From NCBI GenBank assembly GCA_003290165.1, contig QNQO01010750.1, positions 115,374-179,373 of the forward strand: a stretch of DNA of 64,000 bases, written 5' to 3'. This stretch comes from Berberis thunbergii (taxonomy: Eukaryota > Streptophyta > Magnoliopsida > Ranunculales > Berberidaceae). The position numbers and the translations under genes were made by a program. Positions within the stretch are counted from its first letter, which is position 1. Every line of letters starts with the position of its first letter. This document shows positions 48,210 to 59,355 of the stretch, piece by piece. The notes below the pieces were generated by a model. The model made no database searches, was not told where the DNA came from, and worked only from the letters and a program-made list of their open reading frames with translations.

Positions 48210-49299
48210 TAGGGGTGGGCACGGAACGGGATGGGACGAGATAAACCCATCCCTATCCCATCTCGTTCATACGGGATCGATACAGAACGGGATGGGATGA
48301 GATCGATAAACCCATCCCTATCCCATCCCGTTCATACATGATCGATACAGGATGGGACGAGATCAGCATGCTCTGATTATATGCATTTCATTTTCTTTAA
48401 TCAATGTTATAATTTGGTTGCTTGCACTCATCTGTGTTAGACTTCAAAGCATTCCACACCTGCAAATTGCTTGTTCTTGAAGAAGAAACTCATATGCATC
48501 CAACAGTGCATTTCAATCTTGAACAATATATTTGCTAAGTATAGAAGAACAAGTTTAAACAAACATAATGTACACAACGCAAAGAATAACACTCAGCTTT
48601 ACCCTTGCATAGGTATCTGAGCTACCAATGACAAAAACCGCTCCACTAGCATTATATGCACAACACAATATTTGGTGGCTTGGTGGATCAATACTAGTTG
48701 AAGGAACAATGCTAGTTGAGAGCGTGGTGCTAGTGGAGGGACCATTGCTCTTCCCTGCAGTTAATTCCAAGTTAAGATTTCAGTTACCAAATTCCAAAAA
48801 CCCCAGCCAACCATCCAACCAAAACACACTATGTAAACTTGAAACAAACCAGTGATAGCATCTGAAGGCTTTGGAATGTAAATGCGATGACTGGCATAGG
48901 TATTCCTAATATCCCAGATACGACATGTTCCATCATCTGATGATCTAGTAGGAAGATAATAGAAAGAAAATCAGATACAAATTGAACTTCGAGAGAGTTT
49001 AATATTCATGTAGTAATTATGTAATAGGTAACTGCAAAAAATATGCTACCAAACCTGCATTGCAGGTATTTCTAAATGTTTAAATGGCAAAAAGTTGAGG
49101 GACGTATTCTAGAAAATACTCATCAATACCAGCTTGAAAAATTAGCTCAGGACGGGACGGGATTGGCGGGATTGAAAATCTTCATCTCATCCCATCCCAT
49201 TCTAGATCGGGGACGGGAAGAAATTATTCAATCCCATTAAGACCTGGAAAAATTAGGACGGGACGGGATCGGGATCGCGGGATGGGATGCCCACCCCTA
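48210..49299. mobile_element. hAT-type element 2 carrying a captured WD40 gene fragment
   Basis: Perfect TAGGGGTGGGCA inverted termini, 1090 bases. The flanking 8-mers GGTTGAAG and GGGTGGAG agree at 6 of 8 positions and are taken as a worn target duplication. Subterminal DNA is rich in GGGATGGGACGAGAT/ATCCCATCCC repeats (48222-48365 and 49150-49285). The central part holds two host-gene exons on the minus strand. No transposase is present. Confidence 0.85.
48603..48944 (-). pseudogene. Captured BRWD/PHIP-like WD40 protein fragment (two exons)
   Basis: Exon 48944-48850 reads SSDDGTCRIWDIRNTYA, then IYIPKPSDAIT. Exon 48754-48603 reads GKSNGPSTS, then SHQILCCAYNASGAVFVIGS and SDTYARV. GT/AG borders join them in frame at ITG|K, and the intron is 95 bases. 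The pattern matches the N-terminal WD40 repeats of plant BRWD-like proteins (WD40 plus bromodomain). No stop is present inside the exons. Keeping an intron implies capture from DNA. Confidence 0.8.
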
Positions 49300-49758
49300 G
49301 GGTGGAGGGTTTTTTTTATCTTTCCCGACGCTTCCAAAACAAAGCGCCGGTATTGGTTTTAATTACCGGCGCTTTGATTCAAATGCCGGTATGGGTTATT
49401 CTGGTTACTATGTACCGGCGCTTTCTGAAAATGGTCGGTATTGTTCAATCTTTATCGGCGCTTAATTACATCTAATAAGGCGTTTCCAAAAAAAAACAAT
49501 TTTATTTTCGTTTTTTATCTTTACCGGCGCTTCCGAGAATCAACGCCGGTATTGGTATATCTATACCGGCGCTGTATACCAAAAATGCCGGTTTAGGTCG
49601 CTTTTTACCGACGCTTCATTATAAACGTCGGCAGTGCTTTAGGCTCAGTTTATCACCAGTGCTTGGTATCCTAAACGCCGTTATTGGTTCTATTTTACCG
49701 GCGCTTCGTTTGAAACGCCGCCTTGAAAGTGCCGTTTTAGACTTCGTTTTTTGTAGTG

Positions 49759-50394
49759 TCACTTGAAATGTGTTGGAATTAGATTGAGATGCTCCATAAA
49801 CACCTCTGAACCATGTATTGAAGTTCACAAGCAAATCACTACTCGAAATCAACGTCGTCAAACCTTACCCTCCATATTTTTTTTCCTGAAATTTCCAGCC
49901 AGCCACTCGACCACCTCTTCATGTAGGGTTTACCAATTCCAAACGCCAATATTGACATCACCAAAGGGCCTGATCGGAGCAAAATCGCTAGCTCAGCTTC
50001 CAACAACTCCAATTGAGTTTCACACCCTATTACATTCTGAGTTTGAGCGGGAACTCGAAGGAAAGGGAAGAAGGAAGGAAGAGGAAGAAAAATGGAGAAA
50101 AGGGGAGGAGATTTGGGCTAACAAACGCCAACAAAAACTGATCGCAGACGGATAGGAAGGAGCTTGCAGAGCTCTACTTGTGCAGGAGGAAAAAGAAGAA
50201 AAGAAAAAGGAGGAAGATAGTTTTTATAAGTGGTGGCTATTTGTCCCTACCGGATTTCTAAGGGCACTTGCCTAAAAAATCCAGAAAATTTTTCTAACAA
50301 TCATTTAAATTCCAAGAATTCTAAAATCATTAGTTTTAATCCAAAAACTCTAAAATTTATGCAATAGAATAAACACAAAACTATGGGTGTTACA
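49759..50394 (-). mobile_element. Family B LTR, right half
   Basis: Collinear with 55670-56271: shared AAGCTCAC/AAGTTCAC-AAGCAAATCAC, GAAATCAATGTTGTCAAACCTTACC and GCCAATATTGA segments. It ends GGGTGTTACA; on the minus strand the LTR thus starts TGTAACACCC. A minus-strand TATAAAAA lies at 50221-50228. Its partner is 8377-10535. Confidence 0.6.
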
Positions 50395-51600
50395 TCATGC
50401 ACACTTCAAAAGAAATCTCGTCCTCGAGATTAAACTCGGCATAGATGCTGGTAACTTAAGAAATCTATTTACCACCGCCGTACACACCTCAAAAAGATGG
50501 ATGTTATAACACAATAATTACTAAAATCTCAAACAAATATTCCTACGTGGAACTAAACCACACAATGGAAACGTCACACTACCATGACCAACCTACACAA
50601 AATGTCAAAACTCATAATAGGGTGATATCCAAAACATTGGATTACCAAGTGATGTAGTCGATTTTCGCTCCCTGCTTGACCTTGACCTTGACCTACTGAT
50701 TTACAGAAGGAACACACGTGAGCCACGGGACCACCGTTGTGGTGGCTGATGACACTCTGATGCTAAAGTTAGACAGCGCTCTGAGCAAGGCTTACATCTA
50801 TAAACATGGGATTCATAGTACACTTCACCAACATCCTTTCTTATTTATAGTGTTGAAGTCCTGGTTCGGCCATGCCATCAGTGGTGCAGTTTAGGGAAAG
50901 AAATCTTTCTGGAGATCCTTCTTTAATTAAGAGTCGTCTTGTGGAGGGGAGTTTCTCTGCTAGACTTGTGCTTCTAGATACGTGGGAGATAGTTCCCCAT
51001 CAGAGTGTTGTGCATAGGTGAATGTTTCCTCGTATGATGCATAATCTAGCATTTTCTTCCTAGTTGGAAACAAATTACTATTTGTTGCCCGTCCGCAGCT
51101 AATCCCCGAGATACTTGCCTCAATAGCTCTTACGATTATTGGGGATGGCAGTGAGATGTATCGGCTTAACAGGACACAGTAATTCAGGTCTGTCAAGCGG
51201 ACTGCACTTCGCACGCTTGATGCCGCTTGGGCTGGATCAATGCTAGACTGATGCTTGGGCCTGTTATTCCTAGAGATCATCATGACATGTGTACGGTGTA
51301 GATAAAAAGACATTTCGGTGTATCATCAGCTGCTCCCTTTGAGTTAGTGGGCCACCTAGTCGGTCCACTCATTTCTCAAAAAGATATGTATCTCATAATG
51401 ATTTAGTCTAAAACATTACTTGAGCGGCGCACTTCATTAATTAAGCATGCGTCAGTTCAGTGGAAAAAGTTGGGAAATCTATCTCTATTTAGATCTATCT
51501 TTCTAATGAGATTCATATTTCATTTCTTCATTTTAGAGACTCCATTTTGTTCAACTTTTAATTGAAAGTTTATTCTCTTTTCCCATTGCTCGCCAGAATC
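50395..51600 (-). other. Possible 3' end of a family B internal region; mostly non-coding
   Basis: Just outside the LTR, the minus strand reads TTTAATCTCGAGGACGAGATTTC, giving the peptide NLEDEISFEVCMM and a stop inside the LTR. This resembles the end of plant gypsy pol and its polypurine region. Beyond about 50450 no coding sequence is recognisable on either strand. Confidence 0.35.
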
Positions 51601-54075
51601 AACTCGAAGATGAACTTCTTGCTGAGGGCCTCTAGTTCTTTGAAGATAGATCGACCTTCGAATTGAGCTTGGTTGAGATTTGAAAGACATATGGGGTGTC
51701 TGAAGACTTGAAAATTTTCACATTGGGTGCTGATCAGATGCAAATGTTTCCTTTGGAAGGATTCATCTGTTTACATCGTGGCATGCTTAAGACGTCTGTC
51801 CAATTTCTTGCATTTGATGAGATCTAGAGATTTCTGGAATTCTTTGGTGTCCCTCCTACCAAGTTAGTACCAAATGGGGACAAGATTGTTCTCCTTATAT
51901 TGATAATGGCAAAAGGAGGCTGGTGTTCTAGTGACTCCGAGGGTGATTCAGTTATTAACTTCTTCTCGACTAAACAATCATGCATGTGTGTGAGATGAAG
52001 TCGCCGGCTTGCTTCGAAAAACTACCGGATGACTTCAAGATCTGGCTGGAACTTTGCTTCCTGGTTCCTTCGGAACTGAAGTATTTCGAGTTCAATGGTC
52101 GCCCTCTTGAACGGGAGTTCAGGCCACTTCGTAAGTATATATTCGTCATTTGCTTCCATTGTATCGATTATATGTTGATCTTTACATGTGTTGTATTTAG
52201 GGAAACTCCCCACTACTACTATTTCCTCGGAGGAGGAAGCTGCTATGAAGGCATTCTGTGGGTTGCCTTGAATGAGACTGGAGGATGTTATCCGCATATG
52301 GAAACCTCCAATTTTAGTCGGTAGTAGGTTATGGGCCCATTGGCATATGGCTCCCACTCTTTTCAGAGCACTGAAGGTTCAGCCTAAAGGTGGAACTCCT
52401 TTAGAAAAGAGGAAGGCCTTGAAAGGTAAGGTTTCCAGTTTGTCAGACATGGAGGGGTTTTCTGAGATGCTTGCTTCCTTCATAAGCTTGAAGAGGTCTC
52501 ACACTGGGGTTGAGTCTGCTTCCAAACGGTCCGCTCTGTTAAGAGAGGATCGTGATTTCTGACCTTTCCGCCAAGGCAAAGGTTGTAGCATCTAATTTAG
52601 AAAGGACCACTTGTGGCTAGTAGGAGTTTATGACGGGTCGAAGCTGAAGTACCGAGCAGGCAGAAGCTTTAAGTAAGAAGTTGATGCTGGTTGCTATGGG
52701 CGGCTTCTACTAATACTGACCAATCCAGGCCTGTTTTACTTGAGGCTCTTGATAAAGATCTGTTTGTGGCCCTCGAGTTATCTGTCCAGTTGGTGGATCG
52801 TCTGATAGTGGTTATTGTGGTGTGGACCCTCCTTCTTGTAGTCCGCATTGCCCTCCATCCCGCTCCAGGCCGTATATCGAGATAACAGAGGGTTTGATGG
52901 ACAATTCGCTTCCTTCTCTCCCTTCGAATTCTACCGAGCCGACTCACAACAGAGGGTTCACTTCTGGTGACAAAGGTAAGGCAGTGGATGAGGGGCCTAG
53001 GTGCGGTGAAGGCTGCAAAGGGAACTGCTAGTGTAAATCTGCATCTGGTAGAACTTCATCCAGACGCGCGGATGAGTTTGTTTGCTACGATGTAGTAAAT
53101 AAGAGCAATCAGGCAAGACATCAGGAGCTTGATATTGATTATGCTTCGAGGAAGCACGTCAACAGACGTTATAGTTGGCTGGTTGATTTGTACTTTTACA
53201 GCCAGAGGAGGATACGCTGGGGAGACCGTTAGGATAAAGGGCTGAAATTCTTATGCTGGGGATTGTCGCATCTTAGCAAGTGGCCGTCGCTGGGACGAAA
53301 GTTGATGCGGCTCGTGAGAGGTGTATACCATGGAGCATGTTCTTCTCTAATATGCAAAAGTCGTATTCTGATGCACTCTTTCAAATTGAACCACTGAGAA
53401 CATTAGGTTGAAGAGAGTAGGTTGGAAACAATCAGCCACCGATGCTGAGGCCCGAAGGGTTTGTCTGGAAGCCCTTGAGTCGATTTTGCAGAGTGGTTGT
53501 CAACCAGGGACAGATCCAGAGAAGAGTTGAACCTAGACCGCCGTGGCTTAGAAGTTGTGTAGAAAACTGCGGCTAAAGTGCGCACTGAGTTGCAGTCTCT
53601 TATTGAGTAGATACTAGGAAAGAATATGAACGGGGTTGTCCAAAAAATGACAATAGAGGTCGATATGAATCAATGCTGCGAAGGCTAGAAAAGCTGGGGA
53701 GTAGTTCCTCCTGGTGTAGAATGAACTTAGCGCGAGTTAAAAACAGTATGATTTTTGAGTAGTCCGGATTGATGCATTGAACGGGCAGTTGGAGCTGCTG
53801 GAGTGGTGAGCTTGCTGAAGTAAGATGCGCGGGGAAGAGCTTCTCAAGGTCCAGGGCACGTTTGAATTCTTAGGATCGTGCATGGGAGGTTGGGAATGCT
53901 GGCTTTGATGGAAAGGAAGAACATTCACACTGGGAATTTTCTACTACAGGAAGTGTCCTTTGCGGATTTTGGAGAGATCTCTGAGCTGTTAGAGAAAGAG
54001 CGCGATCCGGATAATAGTGACAGGACGAGGCATGTACGGAATGCACTTCCTGGCTTATTTCCAGTTAAGTTTTAG
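51600..54075 (+). pseudogene. Decayed gypsy-type transposon protein (gag-like) region
   Basis: The frame around 51700-51960 reads FPLEGFICLHRGML, FLEFFGVPPTKLVPNGDKI and VINFFSTKQS, with one TAG inside. The order P-x-G-x-x-x-L, F-x-x-FFGV-P-x-x-L-x-PNG resembles plant putative gypsy-type transposon proteins of the PF04195 kind. Later frames are broken. The last, 53878-54075, ends LPGLFPVKF followed by a TAG and an AT-rich tail. Assignment is tentative. Confidence 0.45.
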
Positions 54076-54186
54076 TTCCCATTTATTTGTATTTTCTCCT
54101 GATGAGGAGTAACTTTTGCATATCTAAACCTTTTGTTTGGACTGGTTAATGAAATAGTTTCTTTTGATTATAACAACATACATACA

Positions 54187-56271
54187 TCAATAAAATAGGC
54201 GAACTCACCATCTTAAAAGACGAGCATCGACAACTTAGCTCACTTGCAACATTAATACCAACAAAACACCACCCAAGTAGGTGTACACCCATTTGTAACA
54301 AAACAATCAAACGAGTTAGCACTAGCTAGTATTAGCCGACCAAAAATACATAACAGTACTACACAACATGGAATGCCATGATGATGCTATAAATTAATAT
54401 ATATATATATCATAGGTAAGTATATGCATCTAAGTATGAGATGCAAAATGAAATGGGAAAATTCACATCAGGTTAAGATTTTAATTCAACACCGCCATAA
54501 TCAAAGTCATCAAACTATTCATCAATTATTAAAGTCAGCACATCAAGACCTACAAATACACATACCTCTAAGTTAGCAATATACAATACCTCTAAGTTAG
54601 CAAATATACAACAGAACAGAACTCATGTCATACTCTGAACCAATTCCTCCGAGAATGATCTGTTACTATAGCTAAACCACCCTAAAGCAATGCTTAGTTT
54701 TTCCATTTACGTGAACATACCTCATTCTCCCAATGTCACAAACATAAGGTTCATTTATCTATACGTTATGCATCATGAAGGAACTTAACCGATACATCAG
54801 GAACCATTAGAATCCATACTAACCGATACATCAGGGAACCATTAGAACTATCAAAGTATAATATAAACGATTTCATAAGGAACTTAACCTATTTCAATAA
54901 ATGCAAGGATCACTTGTTTCGAGGTATGCCATCTACCTACATAAACTATTAATGGGTTACCTCCTTGTTAATCATTCAGAGAACAACTACAAATTATCAC
55001 CCGTTAGCTACATTTTCCCACAATTGCAAATGAGTTGTCTTATATTTCCCACAATTGCACTTAGTCCAATGTGTCGAGCATGTTTCACCCTGACATGCCT
55101 CTATACACATACCGATACCACTCCTGGCATGTATTTTCCTAGGCGGGGTGCCACCTCTAGGAAATACACATTTCATGGAAGACCGATCATACGACCAATC
55201 ACAAATCATAGCTCGCATCGGGGAACATTTAACCCGATTACAAGCCCAAGCATCCTCAAGGCCGAAGGATTGTTCAACAACACCAGAAATTCATTTCTTG
55301 GATGTGAGGAATAAAAGATCTAACACCCTCCAAGGTTGAGGCAGTTATCAACTGCACCAGGAGTAACTTTATTCGATGATTAAATTGTGGGAAAACATCT
55401 ATACAAGAATTAAAATCAAATTTGCCAATTAAACACCAAATTAGCTTTCATATTATTTAACATCCCCATTAAGCATACAAAACATCAAAATTTATAGCAT
55501 CCAACCTAAAATCATGACCAAGAAACCTCTAGACAAACATGCAGACCTGATCCATGCACTGGAACAAAAAATCTAAAGTCTTATCCACCTTTAACATGAA
55601 TTATCCAAGATTAGAGGTCAATTACTAATATGCAAACCAATATTAACACTCAAACTTAATTAATAGGTCATACTCAATTGAAATTGCTGGAATCACCTCG
55701 AGACGCTCCCAACACCCCTAAACCATATCGAAGCTCACTAGCAAATCACAACCCGAAATCAATGTTGTCAAACCTTACCTAATATATGTTGTCAACCTTA
55801 CTCTCCATGTTTTTCTCTGAAATTTCCATCTAGCCACTCGACACCTCTGCATGTGGGGTTTATCAACTCCAAAAGCCAATATTGATCTTAACAAATGGCC
55901 TAATTAGAGAGGAATCGCTCGCTTGGCCTCCAACAACTGTGATTATCTTCACACCTTGTTACACTCTGCTTTTGAACTAGAACTCGAAGGAGAAGGAAAT
56001 GAAGAAAACAGGAATAGATGAAAAGATTTGGGTAGACAAACACCATTGAAAACTGATCGCAGATGGAGATGAAGGAGCTCGCATAGCTCAGCGCATGCGC
56101 AAAGAAGAATAAAAATGGAAAATTTTTGTTTTTATTAGTGGGTGTCTATTTGCCCCCACATGATTTCTAAGGCACCCCACCAACAAAATCCATAAAAAAT
56201 TTCTAACAATCATTTAAATTCCAAGAACTATAAATTTTTGCAATAGAATAAAGGAAAAATACTGTGTTATA
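54187..56271 (-). mobile_element. Family B LTR, second copy
   Basis: Parallel to 8487-10530 and then to 49759-50394 with about 210 bases in between that the split copy lacks. The first ~110 bases (TGTCACGC end) are missing. The right end TACTGTGTTATA is a worn version of TATGGGTGTTACA. Short ORFs inside are chance. Confidence 0.65.
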
Positions 56272-56825
56272 GGATACTTACTAACTTGTGTGATCAGACA
56301 CAAGGTTTCCACTATGGGGTAAAAGAGAACTATTATTGAGAGCTACTTTTCCTTGGTTCAAGCAAATAAGTACGACTTGCACTATATTTTTAATTGATTT
56401 TTTTTGTGGTGCAAGTGAATTAGTTCTAACCTTAACCTAACAATCTACCAAAATAAAAACAATTTCCAAGTATTGCAAGTTGAACTCGACATTTCGAGCA
56501 TTAAAAACAGTAAAATGTAAAGGTAGTAGGATGAGGGAAAAATGGTCTTCTTTATTGTTTAATATCTTAAGCTTTCCTTTCGCCACTTGATGATATGCAA
56601 TAGAGCCATTTTTTTTTAAACCTCCAGTGGGGAGGGGCAACTGTGGGATGCCAGACCTTTACTACTTGATAAAAATCTTATACACTTATTGGGGTACATG
56701 ACAACTTTACCCAAGAAAAAACTATTGGACATTCATCATTGCTAAACAAAAATAAAATCTAGGTCAATGAAAGAAACTGTCCTAATACATTATGTGACCT
56801 TGAACAAGAAAAAGGTCTTGCTCAA
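56272..56825. other. Unassigned AT-rich DNA
   Basis: No gene, repeat or transposon end was recognised here. Confidence 0.4.
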
Positions 56826-56828
56826 AAG

Positions 56829-57090
56829 GCCTATTTCACCAAGGATTAGGCCTTACAAAATAAGGCCTACAACCAAGTAAATACTCCTAAAAAATAGGAA
56901 AATTTAAAACCAGACCTATTTCACCAAGGATAAGGCCTAAATAAAGCCTAAACCAAGGAAGATCTAGGCCAAATTCATCAAGAGATTAGGCCTCATAAAC
57001 AAACAAATAAGAAAGTAAACTAAGGAACACAGGCCAACTTCACCAAGGATAAGGCCTAAATGAGGCCTAAACCAAGGGATTAGGGGAAAG
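56829..57090. repeat. Imperfect direct repeats around TTCACCAAGGATAAGGCCT
   Basis: Four copies of a TTCACCAAGGAT(A/T)AGGCCT-like unit, at about 56835, 56921, 56972 and 57036, spaced 50-90 bases apart and partly followed by AAACCAAGG. Confidence 0.65.
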
Positions 57091-58040
57091 ATTCTAGAGT
57101 CACCATTCTGAACATAAACTCCTGATCTCCCGCTAAACATTCTCCATGAACCAAGGAATTTTAAAATCCTCATAGAACCAACCCCACACTATTTTAGATT
57201 TCGTTTGCATAGAAACCTTTGTAAACTCCAGTCTTTTACACAAACGAAGACCCTCAATGACTGCTCGAACCTCGGCAAAGTTGTTAGAACCGTCTCCTAG
57301 AACCACTTGTTTAACCACTAAACAATTACCCAAACTACTTCTGGTAATAATGCCAGCTGTGGCCTTGTTCTTCCTAGATGAGCCATTTACATTAAGTGCT
57401 ACAAATTCCTTCTGTGAAAAATTAGTAAACAACTCTATTGTTCCTCCTAACTATCGGAGCAATAAGAAAACCAAGGGACACGAGTGGTTTTTTATTTCAC
57501 TAACCCGCTTGGGATTAAAAAAGGATTTAGCCAGGCGAAGGCTCCTTCTGACTAACAAGATAACATCCATCAAACTCGGGTTACCATTATCAAAAACACC
57601 TTGGAAACTTCCAAATCTCCCATATGGTGAACAATGGCGTTAAAAAATATAGTAAACCAACTTGTGATTTCTTATTAGCTTTCTTAAACCAAACTGTCAG
57701 AATGTTGTTGATTTTTGCTGGCCTTCTAACATGGACATCAAAAATAGCCTCAAAATGTCTCCAAATCCCTTTAGCCAGAGTACCATCAAGGAAAAGATGA
57801 GTTAAGGTTTCCACACTTGGTGATGCATAACAATAACATCTCGAGGCTAAACTAATCTGGCATCTATAAAGCTCTACATCAACTAGTACTCCTCTTAATA
57901 AAAGTTTCCAAAAGAAGACTGAAACTTTAGATGGCAACATAACCAGCCAGATCTTGTCAAACAAAATGGATTTACTTCGCTTACCACGGAGTAGCTCATA
58001 CGCCGAATGATAACTGAAAATGCCAGCCGGATTCGGGGTC
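56970..58040 (-). pseudogene. LINE (non-LTR retrotransposon) C-terminal remnant: zf-RVT and RNase H-like
   Basis: From 58040 leftwards, the minus strand reads NPAGIFSYHSAYELLRG, then IWLVMLPSKVSVFFWKLLL, then TLTHLFLDGTLAKGIWRHF. This is the zinc-binding segment that follows reverse transcriptase in plant LINEs. After a frameshift (57433-57590) comes the RNase H-like block 57432-57133 with LNVNGSSRKNKATAGIITR, GDGSNNFAEVRAVIEGLRLC and QTKSKIVWGWF. The reverse transcriptase itself would lie to the right but is cut off at 58040 by the LTR element. Confidence 0.8.
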
Positions 58041-58571
58041 TGATGCAGGAGGATTTCTAGGGTTCCTAATTTGGGTTCCTAGACTTCCTAATTTGGGTTT
58101 CTAGGGTTCCTAATTTGTTCTCAAAGTTATTTACTAAATAACTTTGAGTAATATTTCAATTTAATTAGGAATCTTTTAGTTTCCTTTTAGGATTAAGCAT
58201 TATTTTCTTTTAGGATTAGACTGCTTGTTAATTTTAGTAGTTTTTTCCCTTTATGGTAATATTTCAATTATAGTTTAGGAAGTGATTCTGAACCCGATTT
58301 GGGCCAGATTCTTGGTAGATTATTTCTTTTATTACATATTTCCTTTTAGCATGATTATTGGGGTGTTTCCCTTTTTGGTAAAATTCCAATATTGATGAGT
58401 TTCAGCTATAAAGCCTGGCTTGTGGCTGATTTTAAAGAGACATTTGATTTGAATAATTTAATTGATATTAGAGTTATTTCTTTGTGTTCTTGGGCGATTA
58501 TTTTGTGTTCTTCCCTGTGGATTATCTGTTAAAACTAGCCTACATGATAATCACTATTTTGCCCGGCGTTA
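58041..58571 (+). repeat. 5' LTR of the SEC31-carrying element (family A relative)
   Basis: Starts TGATGCAGGAGGATTTC, ends GCCCGGCGTTA. From TTTTAGTAGTTTTTTCCC on it follows the array LTRs. The first ~200 bases instead carry three copies of GGGTTCCTAATTTGG-like repeats and TTTTAGGATTA motifs. The same special start recurs at 63711. Confidence 0.85.
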
Positions 58572-58573
58572 CT

Positions 58574-58585
58574 TGGTATCAGAGC
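58574..58585 (+). other. Primer-binding site of the SEC31-carrying element
   Basis: TGGTATCAGAGC, a perfect 12-base complement of the initiator Met tRNA 3' end, two bases after the LTR. Confidence 0.85.
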
Positions 58586-58621
58586 TTCAGCATCTTCTTG
58601 GGTGAGATTTCATCAGCTTTC

Positions 58622-58990
58622 ATGACTGGTGGTCATGATCGTGGTCGTCGCGGGCAGGTTCCGAATGAGGAAGCCCCAAACCGAGATCGTAACGTTAATA
58701 ATATGATGATTGAGGATTTACAGAGGCAAGTTGCAGAGTTAAGGCATTTAACGACGCATGATTTCGATAATCGTGAGATGGAAGAGCACGATTCTGATTC
58801 CAATTTTGAAAACCCGTATCACAATCATGTTTGATTATGGGAGCATGGTGAGCATGTGTATGACAATGAGGAGCTTGAGGAAGACGTGGTAGACGAAACT
58901 GAAAAGTTTAGAGAGTCTGTGTATGACTTTGATGAAGAATTGGATATTGTTGATGCAGATGATTTGTAGAATGGGGATGAAGGACGGGCT
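58622..58990 (+). pseudogene. gag N-terminus and acidic linker of the SEC31-carrying element
   Basis: ATG at 58622 (MTGGHDRGRRGQVPNEEAPN), with MIEDLQRQVAEL and DSDSNFENPYHNH, then TGA at 58834. After a deletion of the gag core, the next part reads LEEDVVDETEKFRESVYD (58870-58930), the acidic linker seen after the zinc knuckle in the array units. Capsid core, zinc knuckle and most of the protease are absent. Confidence 0.78.
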
Positions 58991-59355
58991 CCTGTAAGGC
59001 ACTGTGTTCCTGATAATTTGCCCATCTTGGTTTCAGTGTTCTTGATAATTTGCAGGAGGCGCTTTCACAGGAAGTGAAGGCTATTAATCTTGATGAAATT
59101 GTAGAAAATAGTACAGTATCAATAGGGGATAAAAGAAGCCGGTGCATTCCTTTTGGACAATGGAAAAGATTTCTTCAATAATCTTCAAAGCCCTAATGCA
59201 GATCCATTTCTGTCCCAATATGGTGATAAATTTTCTGCTGAAGGTGGTTCTACGCCCGGTGGGGAACAATTGCAACAGGAATTGGATAAACAAAGACAAG
59301 GTGAAAGTAGCATCTCATCATTTGATGAAAGTATTCAACATGCTTTAGTTGTTGG

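Larger units (their letters stand above)
47602..49758. mobile_element. CACTA-like element 2 (left end uncertain), hosting hAT 2
   Basis: The right terminus, reverse-complemented, is CACTACAAAAAACGAAG at 49758. The left candidate is CACTAGAGGG at 47602, but no matching 3-bp target duplication is seen, so the left end may be degenerate or lost. Both flanks of the internal hAT carry dense TACCGGCGCTT/AAACGCCGGT repeats in both orientations (47630-48190 and 49315-49735), a CACTA subterminal signature distinct from that of CACTA 1. No transposase is seen. Confidence 0.7.

Noticed and set aside
52272..52562. Plus ORF of 96 residues considered as a host gene exon
   Set aside because: Sits in the decayed gypsy-type region with broken frames on both sides and no recognised host family.
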